Below are positions 1 through 10,830 of a DNA stretch of 51,216 bases, one piece after another. The notes beneath the pieces are model-generated. The model ran no database searches, had not been told where the DNA came from, and saw only the letters and a program-made list of their open reading frames with translations. A program made the translations under genes and the position numbers. This stretch comes from Diphasiastrum complanatum. Lineage: Eukaryota; Streptophyta; Lycopodiopsida; Lycopodiales; Lycopodiaceae. Position 1 is the stretch's first letter, and each line of letters begins with the position of its first letter. Location: positions 47,501 to 98,716 of the forward strand of contig MU831879.1 in the NCBI GenBank assembly GCA_029204225.1, read 5' to 3'.

Positions 1-24
1 ACATGTAATAAGCAAGTCTGACAC

Positions 25-363
25 GTGCGCATTTTGGGATGTGTTGCATATGCCCACATTCCAGATCAGAAAAGAAAGAAGCTGCTTGAAAAGGTGGAGC
101 AGGGGTTCCTCATAGGATATGATGTTCAGTCATCATACTACAGGATCTACATGCCTGCAGATCAAGTCAAAGACATCAGATTTGATGAGTCAAAGACAAT
201 GGCTGATGGAGGTCCAATTGGCTACAAAATCTTGACCAGAGGCTACTATGACTTGCCAACATATGCGGAGGGAGTGGACTTTGAGCACCCTGAACAAAAT
301 GCTCTAATTCCAGATAGACAAAGTTGTTCAGACCATGAGTCAAGGTGCATATCCTGTACCTAG
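25..363 (+). pseudogene. copia integrase C-terminal region, fragment
   Basis: The translation shows the copia integrase C-terminal signature: GCVAYAHIP, then KLLEKVEQGFLIGYD and YYRIYMP. The DDE core lies outside the window or is lost. The frame ends at 363, while reverse-transcriptase similarity continues in another frame from about 335, so a frameshift lies in this overlap. The first listed codon is GTG; the true start is upstream in the polyprotein. It would insert element cDNA if intact, but here it is only a relic. Confidence 0.8.
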
Positions 364-1060
364 GGCACCTGCTACTCACCATGAATCAGCAGTCAACAAA
401 GGCAAGAAACTTAACAAAGACAAGGCCATCGAACTGACTACGGACTCTCCGAGAAGATCCACTATGCCTGCCAACTATGCCTGCCGAATGCAAAAAAGCA
501 TATACGAACTAAAACAGTCTGCCAGGCAGTGGTATAAGAAGAAGGATCACACTCTCAGATCCTTAGGATTTCAACCTCTGATGGCTGACTATAATGTCTA
601 TATGAAGGTCACAGATGGAAAATTCATAATCATAGCAGTCTACATGGATGACACCTTGATCCTTTCCAGAGGCGACGAGCTAATTGCTCAGGTGAAGCAT
701 GATATTTCACAGCATTTTGAAATATCAGACCTAGGGGAAGCAAAATGCTACCTAGGATTGCAGATTGATAGAGATCTTGACGAAGGAAAGCTTTATCTTC
801 ACCAGTAAAGGTATATCCAGAAAATCATTGATGATTTTCAAATGACAGACTGCAAGGGAGCTAATATGCCCATGGTAACTAGAACGGTTTTGATCAGGCA
901 AGACTGCCCGTAGAATGCAGAAGAGCAGGAAGCCATGCAGAACGTGCCCTACAAGAGATTAATCGGATCACTCATGTACTTGGAAGATAATACATGCCCT
1001 GATATTGCTTATGCAGTTTTCCAAATGAGCCAGTTCAATATCAATCCAGGCCCTTCAATT
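335..1060 (+). pseudogene. copia reverse transcriptase, C-terminal half, broken
   Basis: The frame contains SIYELKQSARQWY, the catalytic box AVYMDDTLIL (YMDD at 641-652) and SDLGEAKCYLGLQI, all standard copia RT blocks. The RT amino-terminal half is missing, so integrase tail is joined almost directly to mid-RT. In the same frame there is a TAA at about 806 and a TAG at about 911. Similarity resumes after them with the RLIGSLMYL and CPDIAYAV blocks and stops near 1060. RNase H is absent. Non-functional. Confidence 0.85.
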
Positions 1061-1129
1061 ATTTTGTACTATTTTGAAATGGCAATAAAAATAGAATACT
1101 TACGAGTCTTCCGTTGATGATAAATCGAA

Positions 1130-2340
1130 AGTATGTTGGTAGATTGGTTTGTAATAGCATGAGCTCTGTTATGATAAAATCAAGCGTCCAATGCTCTTCC
1201 ACCTCAACCATAGTCAAATATTCTTCATTGTAAATAATGCTTACTCCATTCGGTTTGAGTGACCATTTTGCTCAAAGTCTTGATCCAGTGGTAGTTATGT
1301 ACCTTTAATTTTTTTGTATCTCTGATAGCTAAATGTGATACTGAACATTTGCTTTTCGATATGATAACGAAAGATCATTAAGACTTTTTAGTCCTGCATT
1401 CTATGTCATTATTTGTTTTACTATCCCAGCCTTGATCCATGCGATCTGACAAAGTCTCGTCTGATATATCCTTGCAAACAAATAAAGTTGGTGTCCTACG
1501 AACACTAGCACTCAGAAAAAAATCAACAAATAGACCAACTTAGGTGAACAATTTTTGAGCCTGTGCTTATCTTCATAGCATTTTTAATATCAATGAGTAG
1601 CTTGCATCTCAAGGATTCAGAAACAATACTGTTAGGAGTAGGCCACTCATCACTCTAAAAACTAGACAATGGAATTGCTTCGAGCTTGCCAAAGCCTCCA
1701 TCCATTTGTGGCGTATATAAATATTCATAAAAATAGATACCACAATCTACAAGCTCCTTTGGACTTCTTCCTCTATATTGCAGCTTTCCAACATTAGAGT
1801 GAATCACGTCCAATATTCCTACAAGTGATTGTGTTGGCTCCCATTCACTTATGCATGATAGATATAAATCTGAAAGAAAAAAACAATTGAAGCATTCAAA
1901 TCATAAACTGAAGAGCATCAATAAAGAAAATTACCTATGATTGTTGTAGAGTGCATATGTTTTGATATACTTACAATCACATTTTTGATGATCATGAGGA
2001 TTGATATCATGTACTTTGATTTCTGAATGCATATATACATGTTGTACTAAAACTTTTGATATCGATTGACCTCCCGGGGTAGTCTTAAACTTCAGAATTT
2101 TTGTTTCTAATATAAAATTTGTATGTCATTTTTGCTCTTTTCTTTTGTCAAAAATTGCCCTTTGATGAGAAATATGGCAACACCCATGAATTCTTCGTAT
2201 ATTTTGTTGGCTTCCAGTTATCAGCTTCATCTTTCTCATTGTAAAGAATCACAGACTCAATTGTAGATGTGGGTCTCCTTGCCATTGCTATTTTCAAAGC
2301 TTGAGTGCCAAAAATCTCTTTGATATGAAAATTAATTTCA
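1130..2340 (-). pseudogene. decayed multi-exon cellular gene, identity unknown
   Basis: Read on the minus strand, several open stretches look like coding exons. About 2338-2150 gives 63 codons including IAMARRPTSTIESVILYNEK. About 1870-1500 includes LVGILDVIHSNVGKLQYRGR and FYEYLYTPQMDGGFGKL, broken by a TAG after PLSSF. About 1260-1140 includes LKPNGVSIIYNEEYLTMVEV. Between 1941 and 1871 a GT donor (ATAG|GTAATT) and a CTTTCAG acceptor bound a plausible 70-bp intron. I do not recognise the family. Frame changes and stops suggest a pseudogene; transposon origin cannot be excluded. Confidence 0.35.
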
Positions 2341-2507
2341 ATTTTTCATATCACATTTAGTCTAATGTGAATGTCACCATAGTCACAGTTACTGTGTATA
2401 CCATATTTTAAGTAACTTTACATAGTATATGTCTATAATTGTAAATAGTATGGTTAGCAAATTTCATTATACTAACCAACATAGTTAAGTAAATTTAACT
2501 TGAGGTA

Positions 2508-2861
2508 TTGATGTCGAGCAGATTAGCACGTGTCGGGCAGGAAGAAGAAACCAATGGGATAAGTCCATCCTGCCCAGATACAAATTTCAAAGTTTTCTAT
2601 ATTGTATTTTTATTTCTCAGAACAAGCTCTCTCAACTGCACACACACAAACTCAAAGAGCAAAAGCAATTTTGAGGCTCTATTGCTATGAGAGCTCTTTC
2701 TCTCTTCTTTTCTTAGTTAGTTGTGGATCGGATATCCTCCTTCCTTGGTTGTGCGCGATTCCTATTTGGAGCGGAGCAAGCAACTCATTGTTTAACAAGG
2801 TGGGTGGCTGAGCGACTGTTTGAGAGGGATGGCCATTGTGTGCAAGTGCCGATCAAGAAAC
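2508..2861 (+). other. non-coding stretch with short open frames, nothing recognised
   Basis: Three overlapping short plus-strand frames occur here. One, starting near 2687, begins with a hydrophobic run resembling a signal peptide, but it is interrupted by stops within 60 codons. An 8-bp inverted repeat (GGGCAGGA/TCCTGCCC) sits at about 2538-2578. No gene can be supported. Confidence 0.3.
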
Positions 2862-3153
2862 AATCCATTGATTGCATTCTGAAATTTGCAGGAGCCCAAC
2901 CTTTGCGAGTGCAAAGGATTTTGTCACAAAAACTAGAATGATGGTTTCACAGCTGTCCAACTCATGAAACACCTACTCACAAGCGCTGACATTGCAATTC
3001 TTTGTTTCTGATGACATCTCTGCTTTCGTGGAAGGCCATGATCACACTTGCAGCAGGTCAACTTGGGTCAATCTAAATCATCAAAGCAGTGCTTCTTGCA
3101 GAATTAAGAGAGTGTTTCATCATGACTATCATGTCACTGATATCTACACTCCT
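2862..3153 (+). repeat. direct repeat copy 1 (about 290 bp)
   Basis: This stretch is repeated in the same orientation at 3948-4232 with small indels. Both copies keep an open frame containing FVEGHDH and CSRSTWVNLNHQSS. Copy 1 lacks one base relative to copy 2 near 2988, which shifts the upstream frame. The two copies bracket the receptor-kinase remnant. Confidence 0.8.
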
Positions 3154-3165
3154 CCATCGTATTCT

Positions 3166-3842
3166 TTATCTCTCGAGGTTCCTTCTAATGTAATATTGTG
3201 GCAAAATAGCTTGGCCAAAGACAATAATTCTTTCCATCATGGCCTCATTTTGACAATCCAAAATATCCAGCTCCTGAGTATCATTGTCAGCGATCTTTGC
3301 ATTTTTTGTCTCGAATTTTGTTTTTAATGCCATATGTCGCAGCTTTTTTCTTTTCCAAACAAGAGAGAAGAAAACTATGAGAAGAAAAAAGATGAAACTT
3401 AGTTTACTTGAACTAGGCTTCTGCTGCAGACTCAAGTTAGGTTGGGTCAGCGCAGGGGCAGGGGTAGGGGTAACTTGCGGAAGAGCCGAGACTTTTAAGT
3501 AAGAATTGCGATCACCGCTACCACCACTTGCATTATGGTAGCGACCAAAGTGGGTCTATTTTTAACCAGCATTTTTGCAGAAGATACGAATAAACAAATC
3601 CATTACATTGACAGCCCTCTCCACACTTCTGCATACAAGTGCTAAAGTTGAGGCTCTCACCTCTAGTAGAATCATAATCTACAACTGGGTAATCAATGGA
3701 AACCAAGAGCACAAACTCCACAGAATCGCTGCTACTGCATTGTGAAGATAGTAGTGGAACAATTGGTTTGCAACCTCAAAAACTATCCGCTGGATCAATT
3801 TACTCAAAGCCATCAGGACAGCTACATATGATCATGTCCGCG
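3166..3842 (-). pseudogene. S-domain (G-type lectin) receptor-like kinase remnant: EGF-like/PAN, transmembrane, juxtamembrane
   Basis: Minus-strand translation shows, in the order expected for S-domain receptor kinases: an EGF-like CSCPDGFE; GCKP; a PAN/apple-like segment (NFSTCMQKC, CQCNGFVYSYLLQKCWLKI); a short SYLKV strand; a proline-rich linker; a transmembrane run (IFFLLIVFFSLVW, about 3370-3410); and a basic stop-transfer (KRKK). The bulb-lectin domain and the kinase are absent. Two stops (TAA, TGA) lie in the EGF-like part and a frameshift follows the PAN segment near 3540. Family knowledge: these are plasma-membrane receptors in recognition and defence. Family-level confidence is moderate. 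Confidence 0.6.
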
Positions 3843-3947
3843 TGTTATAATTTTTTGAGTAACAAATGCTTATGAAGTTATTGCACTTTATTAAAGTCTT
3901 CAAACTTCAGTGAGAAGAGTCTTTGACCATTTTATGGAAGAATCTTT

Positions 3948-4232
3948 GTCCATTGATCGCATTATAAAATTTGTAGGAGCCCAGCCTTCGAGAGTGTAAA
4001 GGATTCTGTCACAGAAATTGGAATGATGGTTTCACGGCTACCCAACTAATGAAACACCTGCTCACAAACACTGCACATTGCAATTCTTTGTTTCTGATGA
4101 CATATCTATTTTCGTGGAAGGTCATGATCATGCTTGCAGCAGGTCAACTTGGGTCAATCTAAATCATCAAAGCAGCATTTTTTGTAGAATTAACTTTCAT
4201 CATGACTATCATGTCACTAATATCTACACTCC
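3948..4232 (+). repeat. direct repeat copy 2 (about 290 bp)
   Basis: Second copy of 2862-3153, same orientation, by eye roughly 85 percent identical. It keeps the same open frame across the shared core (FVEGHDH, STWVNLNHQSS) and lacks about 9 bp that copy 1 has near its end. Together the copies flank about 0.8 kb holding the receptor-kinase remnant. Confidence 0.8.
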
Positions 4233-4239
4233 CTTAATT

Positions 4240-5405
4240 CTCATGTATTAGCAAATATTACAAAATTTTGCCAATCACAGGCAATCTCAAGCTGCCGCTT
4301 GGCAGGTCTTTAGTCCCTCTACGTTGATCTAGACTATGCAAGATGAAATACACCCCAACTACAAATGTAAGGGCACCCAACAACAACTATGCCACAGCCA
4401 TGATTTATTGATTACCACAACTCTAAAGATCATCCACTCGGGATCCTTGATAACTATAGCTGGGATGCTGCTCTGTGTGTCCAAATGGAGGACGATTATC
4501 TCAAAAGATTAAAAAATCGCCACAGACTTCAATCTAACAAGAAGAAACAATCTGTAAGGGTGTTGTCTTGGTGTTCTGATAGTCTCATGAACTGCAAGCG
4601 CTTGCCATGGATGTTGTAGTGATGTCATTCTAGGCCTTTTGCATTGCTGAGAAGGAATCCCAGGTGCCTTTTGTGTGTGCTCAATTATGACCTAAGTTTA
4701 GGGTTTGGGAAAATTCGTTTGGCTAATCATGTTTAAAATGAGTCTACTTCATCTGTGGCTGTTTTTCAATAAGAATACGAGAAGGCTTCTTGAAATAACG
4801 AAATGGTTTTGATAGACTGGTTTGATGTTGACAGTTTACAATAAATGTCAGATCCACTCTCAATTGTGCTTTGTATTCTTAATCCACGCTCTTTGGTGCT
4901 TGATAACTTCTTTCTTGAGTACATCCTTTCAAATCCAAGTTTGCAATTAATCTAGTGTCATGGCCTCATTGATTAGCAATTAAATGGATTGATATTTCAA
5001 CAATCAGTGTACTTATCTTTCATCACTATTCTGTCTGTTGTGTCGATGAATCCATCCATTTCTGCAAATTAGTTGCACAATTTTTTAGAGCAGCGTGTTC
5101 TTTTCTGGGATGCAAATTGTTATCCAGTTTTAAGCTAATGCTTTATATTTTTATGTTGAACTTGGCTCCCAACTATGTTCTTTGGATTTGTTTGAGCTGT
5201 GAGCAGGCTGAAGTGGTCATATGCAATCTATCTCATGTTTCGATGAGCAAGCATGAACTTCAATTGATTCGATAATATTTCTATTGATAGCCTTCATTGT
5301 GGCTCAACCAGTGCTTCAGGTCGAGAGAATGATATGCATGTAGTCCATGCTATTGATTTAGTTGGTCTAATTGCAGAAAATTAGAGATTACACATGTTTT
5401 TATGT
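4240..5405. other. no gene seen
   Basis: AT-rich sequence with stops in all frames and no recognisable domain, repeat or RNA gene. Confidence 0.5.
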
Positions 5406-5429
5406 CTAGGTATCCCCCCCTTTAAGAGT

Positions 5430-5757
5430 CTCACCTAATATGCGGAGTTTTTGTTTTGTTTGTTTCAGAAGCAGCCACGTACATAATAGATTTTGCGGTC
5501 GTGTATTTTTTTCTGCAAAATGGCTATTACGAGTGTTGTCCAAATCATGGTTTGCTATTTGCTCCTCTTGTTGGCATATTATGTGATGGCTTTGATGTAG
5601 CATTTGGATAGGATTTGGAAGCTGTTTGCACCTAATATGAGGGGTTTTTGTTTTGTTTGTTTCAAAAGTAGCCAAGTACATGACAGATTTTGCGGTCGTG
5701 TATCCAAGAAAGACTTTTCTCTGCGAAATGGCTGCTACGAGTGTTGTCCAAATCATT
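5430..5757 (+). repeat. two direct copies of a roughly 115-bp unit, about 197-bp period
   Basis: The sequence from CACCTAATATG at about 5434 to CCAAATCAT at about 5550 recurs at 5630-5756 with scattered substitutions and a short insertion (CCAAGAAAGAC) in the second copy. Both share GTTTTTGTTTTGTTTGTTTC and GAGTGTTGTCCAAATCAT. Open frames across them on either strand look incidental. Confidence 0.75.
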
Positions 5758-6259
5758 CCTTGAATGCTTCGCAACTTTGTGAGAAAAACCTTATCCCATC
5801 CTTTTTTTAATCTAGCAATGCTTTTGGGGCCTGTTAACATAGTTGGGCATATCAAATATGCGATGATTTGTATGCATATATTCGATGGGAGTTTGCGTTC
5901 CATGCTCTTTAACTTTCTTTCATTATACAAGGACCTGATTTTGCATAAACTTCATGTTGTTTGACAAAGTTGTCTATCGATCCATAAGATTACAACAATT
6001 TTTAAAGGAACAACAAACATGGCATGTCTTTTTTGATGGATTATGAATGCTTGGTTGTAAGTTTTTGATTTTGCAACCATGTAAATTTTTTTTGGCCTGC
6101 GGCCCACATTTCTTTTTGCTTTTTGCAATTCAGAGTTCATTAGTGAAACGGTGGACTGCAACCATTGTCTGATGTCGCCTTCAAGCATTCCACCATGCCA
6201 AAGATCATTGGACAATTTTGGAATGTCTGATTAGACTGTAAATAAATCGTTCAAGAATC

Positions 6260-6880
6260 TTTCAGACATTGGAATAGTAGGATACGCATTTGGAATGTCT
6301 AAATGATTGCATGTTTGATTTTGGAATGCGTATCATTGAGACTATAGTGGGATACGCAATCGTTCAAGAATATGTGGACAGTGGGATACGCATTTCAAGA
6401 ATGTGATTCCACATAAGAAATTCTCCAAATCGTGCAAGGTTCAGAGGATGATAGAGTTTTTCCAACGGCTGGTGGAATGTTTGCACGCTATTTATTCAAG
6501 TCATTCCACCAAGAGAAGAATTGGTGTTTTCTGTCGGGCGGTGATAGGTATGAGTTTGTAGCATAACCCAGACATTGCAAGGCTTAGTTAGGATAAAGCG
6601 ACATAAACAAACAGGTGGTTTGGCTGGCCAATGGCCTCACCCGTGGAATTGTCTTAAGCCAGATCGGGAATCCCAGGCTTGGCGGAAAGATAAGGCCAAC
6701 CATCCAATCCAGACTGGCAGATTATGTTGTTGGAATAAACCGCACGACAACGCATACTAGAGCTCTTGAATCTTGATACGGTTCTATGGAACTCTTGATG
6801 CGTATTCCACTATCCACAGAAGCGTGATGGCAAATTCTCGATGCTTATCCCACTGGAGTATCCCACTGTCCACAAAAGTG
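6260..6880. mobile_element. possible non-autonomous DNA transposon with inverted subterminal motif copies
   Basis: A motif close to AGTGGGATACGCA occurs at about 6271, 6345 and 6380 on the plus strand. It occurs inverted at about 6795-6870 in three diverged copies. GTGGACAGTGGGATAC is present on both sides in opposite orientation. Inverted clusters of a short motif near both ends are typical of hAT and CACTA elements. I could not define terminal repeats or a target duplication, and there is no transposase, so this is tentative. Confidence 0.35.
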
Positions 6881-7039
6881 CAATGGCTGAGATATGTTAG
6901 ATATTAAAGATGCGAGATCTGCGAGATCGGCCGCCATCCAAATCATTGGCCGGCACCTAGATCGGTCGTCATCGCCCGTCAACGACGGGCACACGTCATT
7001 CCTAGATCCTACTCTTTGACTATCCATGCAAACAATACA

Positions 7040-7457
7040 TGTGCACACACATAAAAGCCTAACTACACATACACATGCACAAAGCACACACACACATACA
7101 TATATACACAAGCATGCACACATACACACATATACATACACATACACATATACATACACATGCACACATACACACATACATACACATACATATAAATACA
7201 CATATACACGCACATATACACATACACACATACACATATACATGCACATACACATACACACACATGCATACACATACACATACACATGCACATGCACATG
7301 CACATGCACATGCACACACATACACATACACATACACACACATACATATACACATACACACATGTACACATATGTACACACACATACACATATACGTACA
7401 CACACATATAAATACATACACATATACATACCTATAAATACACACAAATACATACAC
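7040..7457. repeat. 400-bp compound (CA/TA)n microsatellite
   Basis: Nearly unbroken alternation of purine and pyrimidine, built from ACAC, ACAT, ATAC and GCAC steps, with phase breaks only at a few AA steps such as ATAAATAC. The lack of stop codons gives long open frames on both strands (Tyr/Thr/His or Val/Cys/Met runs). These are artefacts of composition. The tract lies directly upstream of the copia-2 LTR. Confidence 0.95.
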
Positions 7458-7479
7458 CAACCCACAGGAGGGAAAGCCA

Positions 7480-7717
7480 AGTGGCCAAATAGGGTTTGGA
7501 CATGTTATAAAAGGATACACTGTGAAATTCTATATTCTATGGACAACAACAGTAATTTATGTTTTGATTCATGTTTGATCAAGTTCTATTAGAGTTTGCA
7601 TTCTATTTTGTGTGTAGATGCTGATTTTTTTACATTGGCAAGTTTGGTGGAGTAGCTTGCTTTGTAACCAAAGATCTTTAGATGATTTGGATCTGAATTG
7701 ATCCCAAATTTTTCACA
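7480..7717 (+). mobile_element. 5' LTR (3' part) of copia-2
   Basis: The sequence just before the primer site ends in CA at 7716-7717, as an LTR should. A TATA-like box (TTATAAAAGG) lies at about 7503-7512. The LTR start could not be found; it may be lost in, or have been overrun by, the adjoining microsatellite. No matching 3' LTR was found downstream. Confidence 0.55.
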
Positions 7718-7732
7718 TGGTATCAGAACTTG
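7718..7732 (+). other. primer-binding site of copia-2 (initiator tRNA-Met type)
   Basis: TGGTATCAGAACTTG directly follows the LTR end. TGGTATCAGAGC is the standard plant tRNA-iMet complementary site; here one base differs. Confidence 0.8.
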
Positions 7733-8296
7733 TATTTTAGGTTATGAAGGAGAAAATCATATCTATCAATGATTTGGTAAAGATATCAAGGCTAGAGCAT
7801 GCTAGAGAGGATTCTACACCAAAATCGAGTTTCTTGCATTTGTAGATTGGATCTTTTGTGGATCAAAACCCTATATAGGTTTATAAACTTGATCAGTTCT
7901 GATTTTTGACTTCACATGTTGGATTTGGCTGATTTTCAGATCATTGGATTGGCCTAAGTGGTGGCTAAGAGATTGCATATCAAATTTTAAGCACTTGCAT
8001 GTAGATTTTGAGATATTCAATTTCTGTGATTTTGTCAAAATCTTAATTTTGATTGGATCTCTAGATAGTGAGGTTTCTGGACTTCATTTGAGTGTGTTTC
8101 AATCTTAGGAAGTGGCAAGAGTCATTAGATTGAGAATAGATCATAGGTTGATCAAGATTTCATGATTATATGTGTTGATTAGAATTTTTGAGAAGTTTCA
8201 AATCTTTGTGATTTCTCTTTGAAAACATTTATTGTTGTTAAAAGGAGTGCTTTGTGCATTGAAACAGGTTGAAAGACAAGATTAGGTCATTGCTAC

Positions 8297-9282
8297 ATGG
8301 CAACATCAATTGGAGTCATGCTGGAAGCCAATGATAGGCTTACCTCAAGTAACTATTCATTGTGGAAGGTGAGGATGGAATCACTTCTTGAGATGAATGA
8401 TGTTTTGGATATTGGTGTAGGTTTGGAGAAGAGACTAGCAACACAACAAGATCAATGAGGTATGATAAGAGGGCCAAAAGGGCTCTACACATGATCAAGA
8501 TGAATGTTACCAATGAGCTTCTCAAGGAGATTGGTAAGAGTACTTCATCTAAGGATGCTTGGAATTCATTGAAGAAGCTTTATGAATCCAAGTCTACTTC
8601 TAGAGTGTTTACTCTAAGAAGACAAATCTTTTCTTGTTTGCAAAAGAGTGAAGAAAGTCCAAATACTTTTATTTTGAGGATGAAAGCATTGAACGATGAG
8701 TTGGCTTGCATTAATGAGAGCATTAAGGAAGGAGAGCTTATTCAAGTGATTCTTAATGGCTTGTTGGATGCTCATGCTAACATTTTTCAAAGTATTGCTA
8801 TTCAAAAGACTTTGCCAAGTTTGATGGATCTTCAAGAGATCTTGATCAATGAGGAATATAGGCTTCAAGCAAGAGGTGGATCTACATCGACACTTCAAGA
8901 GGATGCTATGTTCACAAAGGGCAAATTCAAGGGCAAAACCAAAAGCAAGTGGTCTAAAGGGCAAGATCAAGTGGATGCTTCTTCAAGTGGCAAAAAGAAG
9001 GATAGATCAAAGCTCAAGTGCTTCTATTGTGGCATCAAAGGACACTTTGCAAGTGAGTGCTACAAGAAGAAGAGAGATCAAGGAGACAAGCAAGGTAATC
9101 TTACTCTTGATGAGGATGGTTTGGATGTTCAAGATACAAACGATGATGCTTTTGTGATGTCTTCATGTATGCTTGCTAATGATGGAGATCTAGATCCATG
9201 GTGGATTGATAGTGGAGCAAGTTCACACATGACTTTTCACAAAGAGTACTTCACTCTTTGTTGGCATATGGAGATGACATGA
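8297..9282 (+). pseudogene. copia-2 gag with zinc knuckle and start of protease, frameshifted
   Basis: The natural start is ATG 8297: MATSIGVMLEAND, then SSNYSLWKVRMESLL, the standard copia gag opening. That frame stops at 8456-8458; gag continues from 8455 in another frame with DAWNSLKKLYES and the UBN2-type gag helices. A CCHC knuckle follows (CFYCGIKGHFASEC, about 9020-9060). The aspartic protease active site DSGASSHM lies at about 9210. The frame then diverges after KEYF, where a missing base moves the protease into the next frame. Gag would form the particle and bind element RNA. Confidence 0.85.
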
Positions 9283-9608
9283 GGATCATGATCTACAACG
9301 CCAATGATGGTGAGTGTGCAATCAAAAGGATTGGCTTAATTCCTATTTCTCTCTCTACAAATAGGAATGTTCATTTGGAAGATGTCTTGTTTATTCCATC
9401 TATTACCAAGAATTTTCTTAGTGCGAGGCAATTGCTAAGTAAAGGCCTCAAGTTTGAGTTTGATGGAGATGCTTGTATGATCAAAAGGAAGGATGTCTTG
9501 ATTGGAAAAGGTAAAAGGCAAGGGAAGTTCTTCAAACTAGATGCTTGTGTTATTGCTAACCAAGTTGGATGTGTTGCAAGAGAGCAAATACCTATTCAAG
9601 AGGTTTAA
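9258..9608 (+). pseudogene. copia-2 protease remainder and pre-integrase region
   Basis: Continues protease after the frameshift: LLAYGDDMRI is followed by NRNVHLEDVLFIPSITKNFL, the conserved second half of copia protease, then the linker before integrase. A TAA at 9606 separates it from MGHLNFKSLE, the integrase zinc-region start, in the same frame. With one stop and one frameshift corrected it would be continuous with gag and integrase. Confidence 0.8.
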
Positions 9609-9617
9609 CATAAAAGG

Positions 9618-10675
9618 ATGGGACACCTCAACTTCAAGTCATTGGAGGTAATGGCTAGCAAGAAGGTTGTGATAGGTCTTCCAGGTTCCTTAAGTGGCAT
9701 CAATCATGTTTGTGATTCTTGTGCTTTGTCTAAGTCACATAGAGTACCTTATACTAGGTCTACATCTAATTCTACAAAGCTTTTTCAAATTGTACATTCA
9801 GATATTTATGGAATTAGTACAATTAGCAATAGTGGACCTAAGATGTATGTAACTTTCATTGATGATTTTAGTAGATTTTGTTGGATCTATCTACTAAAGA
9901 GCAAAGATGAAGTGTATGATGTCTTTGTTAAGTTCAAGAATGCAATGGAGAACCAATTTTTCACAAGGATCAAGTGCTTAAGGAGTGACAATGGTGGTGA
10001 GTACATATCTACCAAGTTCAAGGCCTTTTGTGATGAGCATGGGATCAAGAGGGAGTATACAACACCAGGGACCCCACAACAAAATGGAGTGGCTGAAAGG
10101 AAGAATAGGACTTTATGTGAAAGTGATAAAGCCATGAGGTTAAGTGCTAATCTTGATAAACCATTTTGGGATCAAGCTTTCTTGTGTGCCAATTTCTTGT
10201 GGAATAGGTGGCCGAGTGCTATTTTGGATGGAAGGACACCTTTTGAGATGCTATTCAAGAGGAAGCTGAGTGTCCACTTTCTAAGAACTGTTGGATGCAC
10301 ATGGTATGTCAAAATTACTCTTGATGACAGGACCAAGGAGGATCCATCTTCAAGGAAAGGTATTTTTTTGGATATAGTGAGGTGAGTAAAGCCTACAAGG
10401 TTTACATTTCTTCTACTAACAAAGTGATTGTTGGTAGAGATGTCATTTTTTATGAAGGGAACATTACAAAAGTGTCTTCAAGTACTACTAATGATGATAT
10501 ATATGGATCTAACATTCTTGATGTTGATGTAAAGGATCCTACTTTAGATGGTGATGATGATGGACCTTCATCAAGTCAAAAGCCAAGGAGAACATCAAGG
10601 GAAAGACAAGTACCTTCAAGGCTCACATATGATGAAAAGGGTAGGCAAGTAATGGAGATTATGTTGCTTTCCTAA
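9618..10675 (+). pseudogene. copia-2 integrase with intact DDE residues
   Basis: The amino end has the HHCC region (MGHLNFKSLE, then CDSCALSKSH). The core shows all three catalytic acidic residues in their usual settings: IVHSDIYG, CLRSDNGGEY and QQNGVAERKNRT. The C-terminal part follows (GCTWYVKI, then SKAYKVYISSTNKVIVGRDVIFYEGN). The change of frame at 10382 is a small indel in the GYS-type block. This is the best-preserved catalytic domain among the retroelements here, yet its element has lost RT and cannot be autonomous. Confidence 0.85.
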
Positions 10676-10820
10676 CCTCTTTGATGACCCTACAAGTGTA
10701 TATGAAGCAAGGAAAGAAGAGGAGTTGATCCAAGCAATGGATCTTGAGTATCAAGCTCTTATGAAGAATGGAACATGGAGATTGGTGGAGCTACCTAAGG
10801 ACAAGAAAGCTATTGGATGC
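10653..10820 (+). pseudogene. copia-2 reverse transcriptase, amino-terminal stub
   Basis: Shows DDPTSVYEARKEEELIQAM, then LEYQALMKNGTWRLVELP, the conserved RT entry block, and stops at KKAIGC where KW and the rest of RT should follow. A frameshift near 10655 separates it from integrase. Confidence 0.8.
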
Positions 10821-10830
10821 TTTCATGACT

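Larger units (their letters stand above)
1..1060 (+). mobile_element. Ty1/copia retrotransposon fragment (copia-1), truncated at both ends
   Basis: Plus-strand copia pol remnant entering from the left edge. It holds the end of integrase, then jumps to the second half of reverse transcriptase. Homology ends near 1060, where the usual residues after the FNINPGP motif are replaced by unrelated AT-rich sequence. No LTR, primer site or polypurine tract is present, so the element is an internal scrap. Confidence 0.85.
7718..10830 (+). mobile_element. copia-2 internal region, deleted after the start of RT
   Basis: Order is primer site, a 560-bp leader, gag, protease, integrase and the first roughly 45 residues of reverse transcriptase. 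At about 10820 the RT frame (KKAIGC) runs into unrelated sequence, so most of RT and all of RNase H are missing. Three small frameshifts (about 8455, 9258, 10660) and one stop (9606) break the polyprotein. The domain order gag-PR-IN-RT identifies Ty1/copia. Confidence 0.85.

Noticed and set aside
5406-5930. 174-codon minus-strand frame
   Set aside because: It spans the 115-bp direct repeat, so the repeated residues come from the DNA duplication; no known domain.
6845-7592. Long open frames on both strands with Tyr/Thr/His or Val/Cys/Met runs
   Set aside because: They arise from the stop-free (CA/TA)n microsatellite and exist in several frames at once; no codon bias or domain supports a protein.
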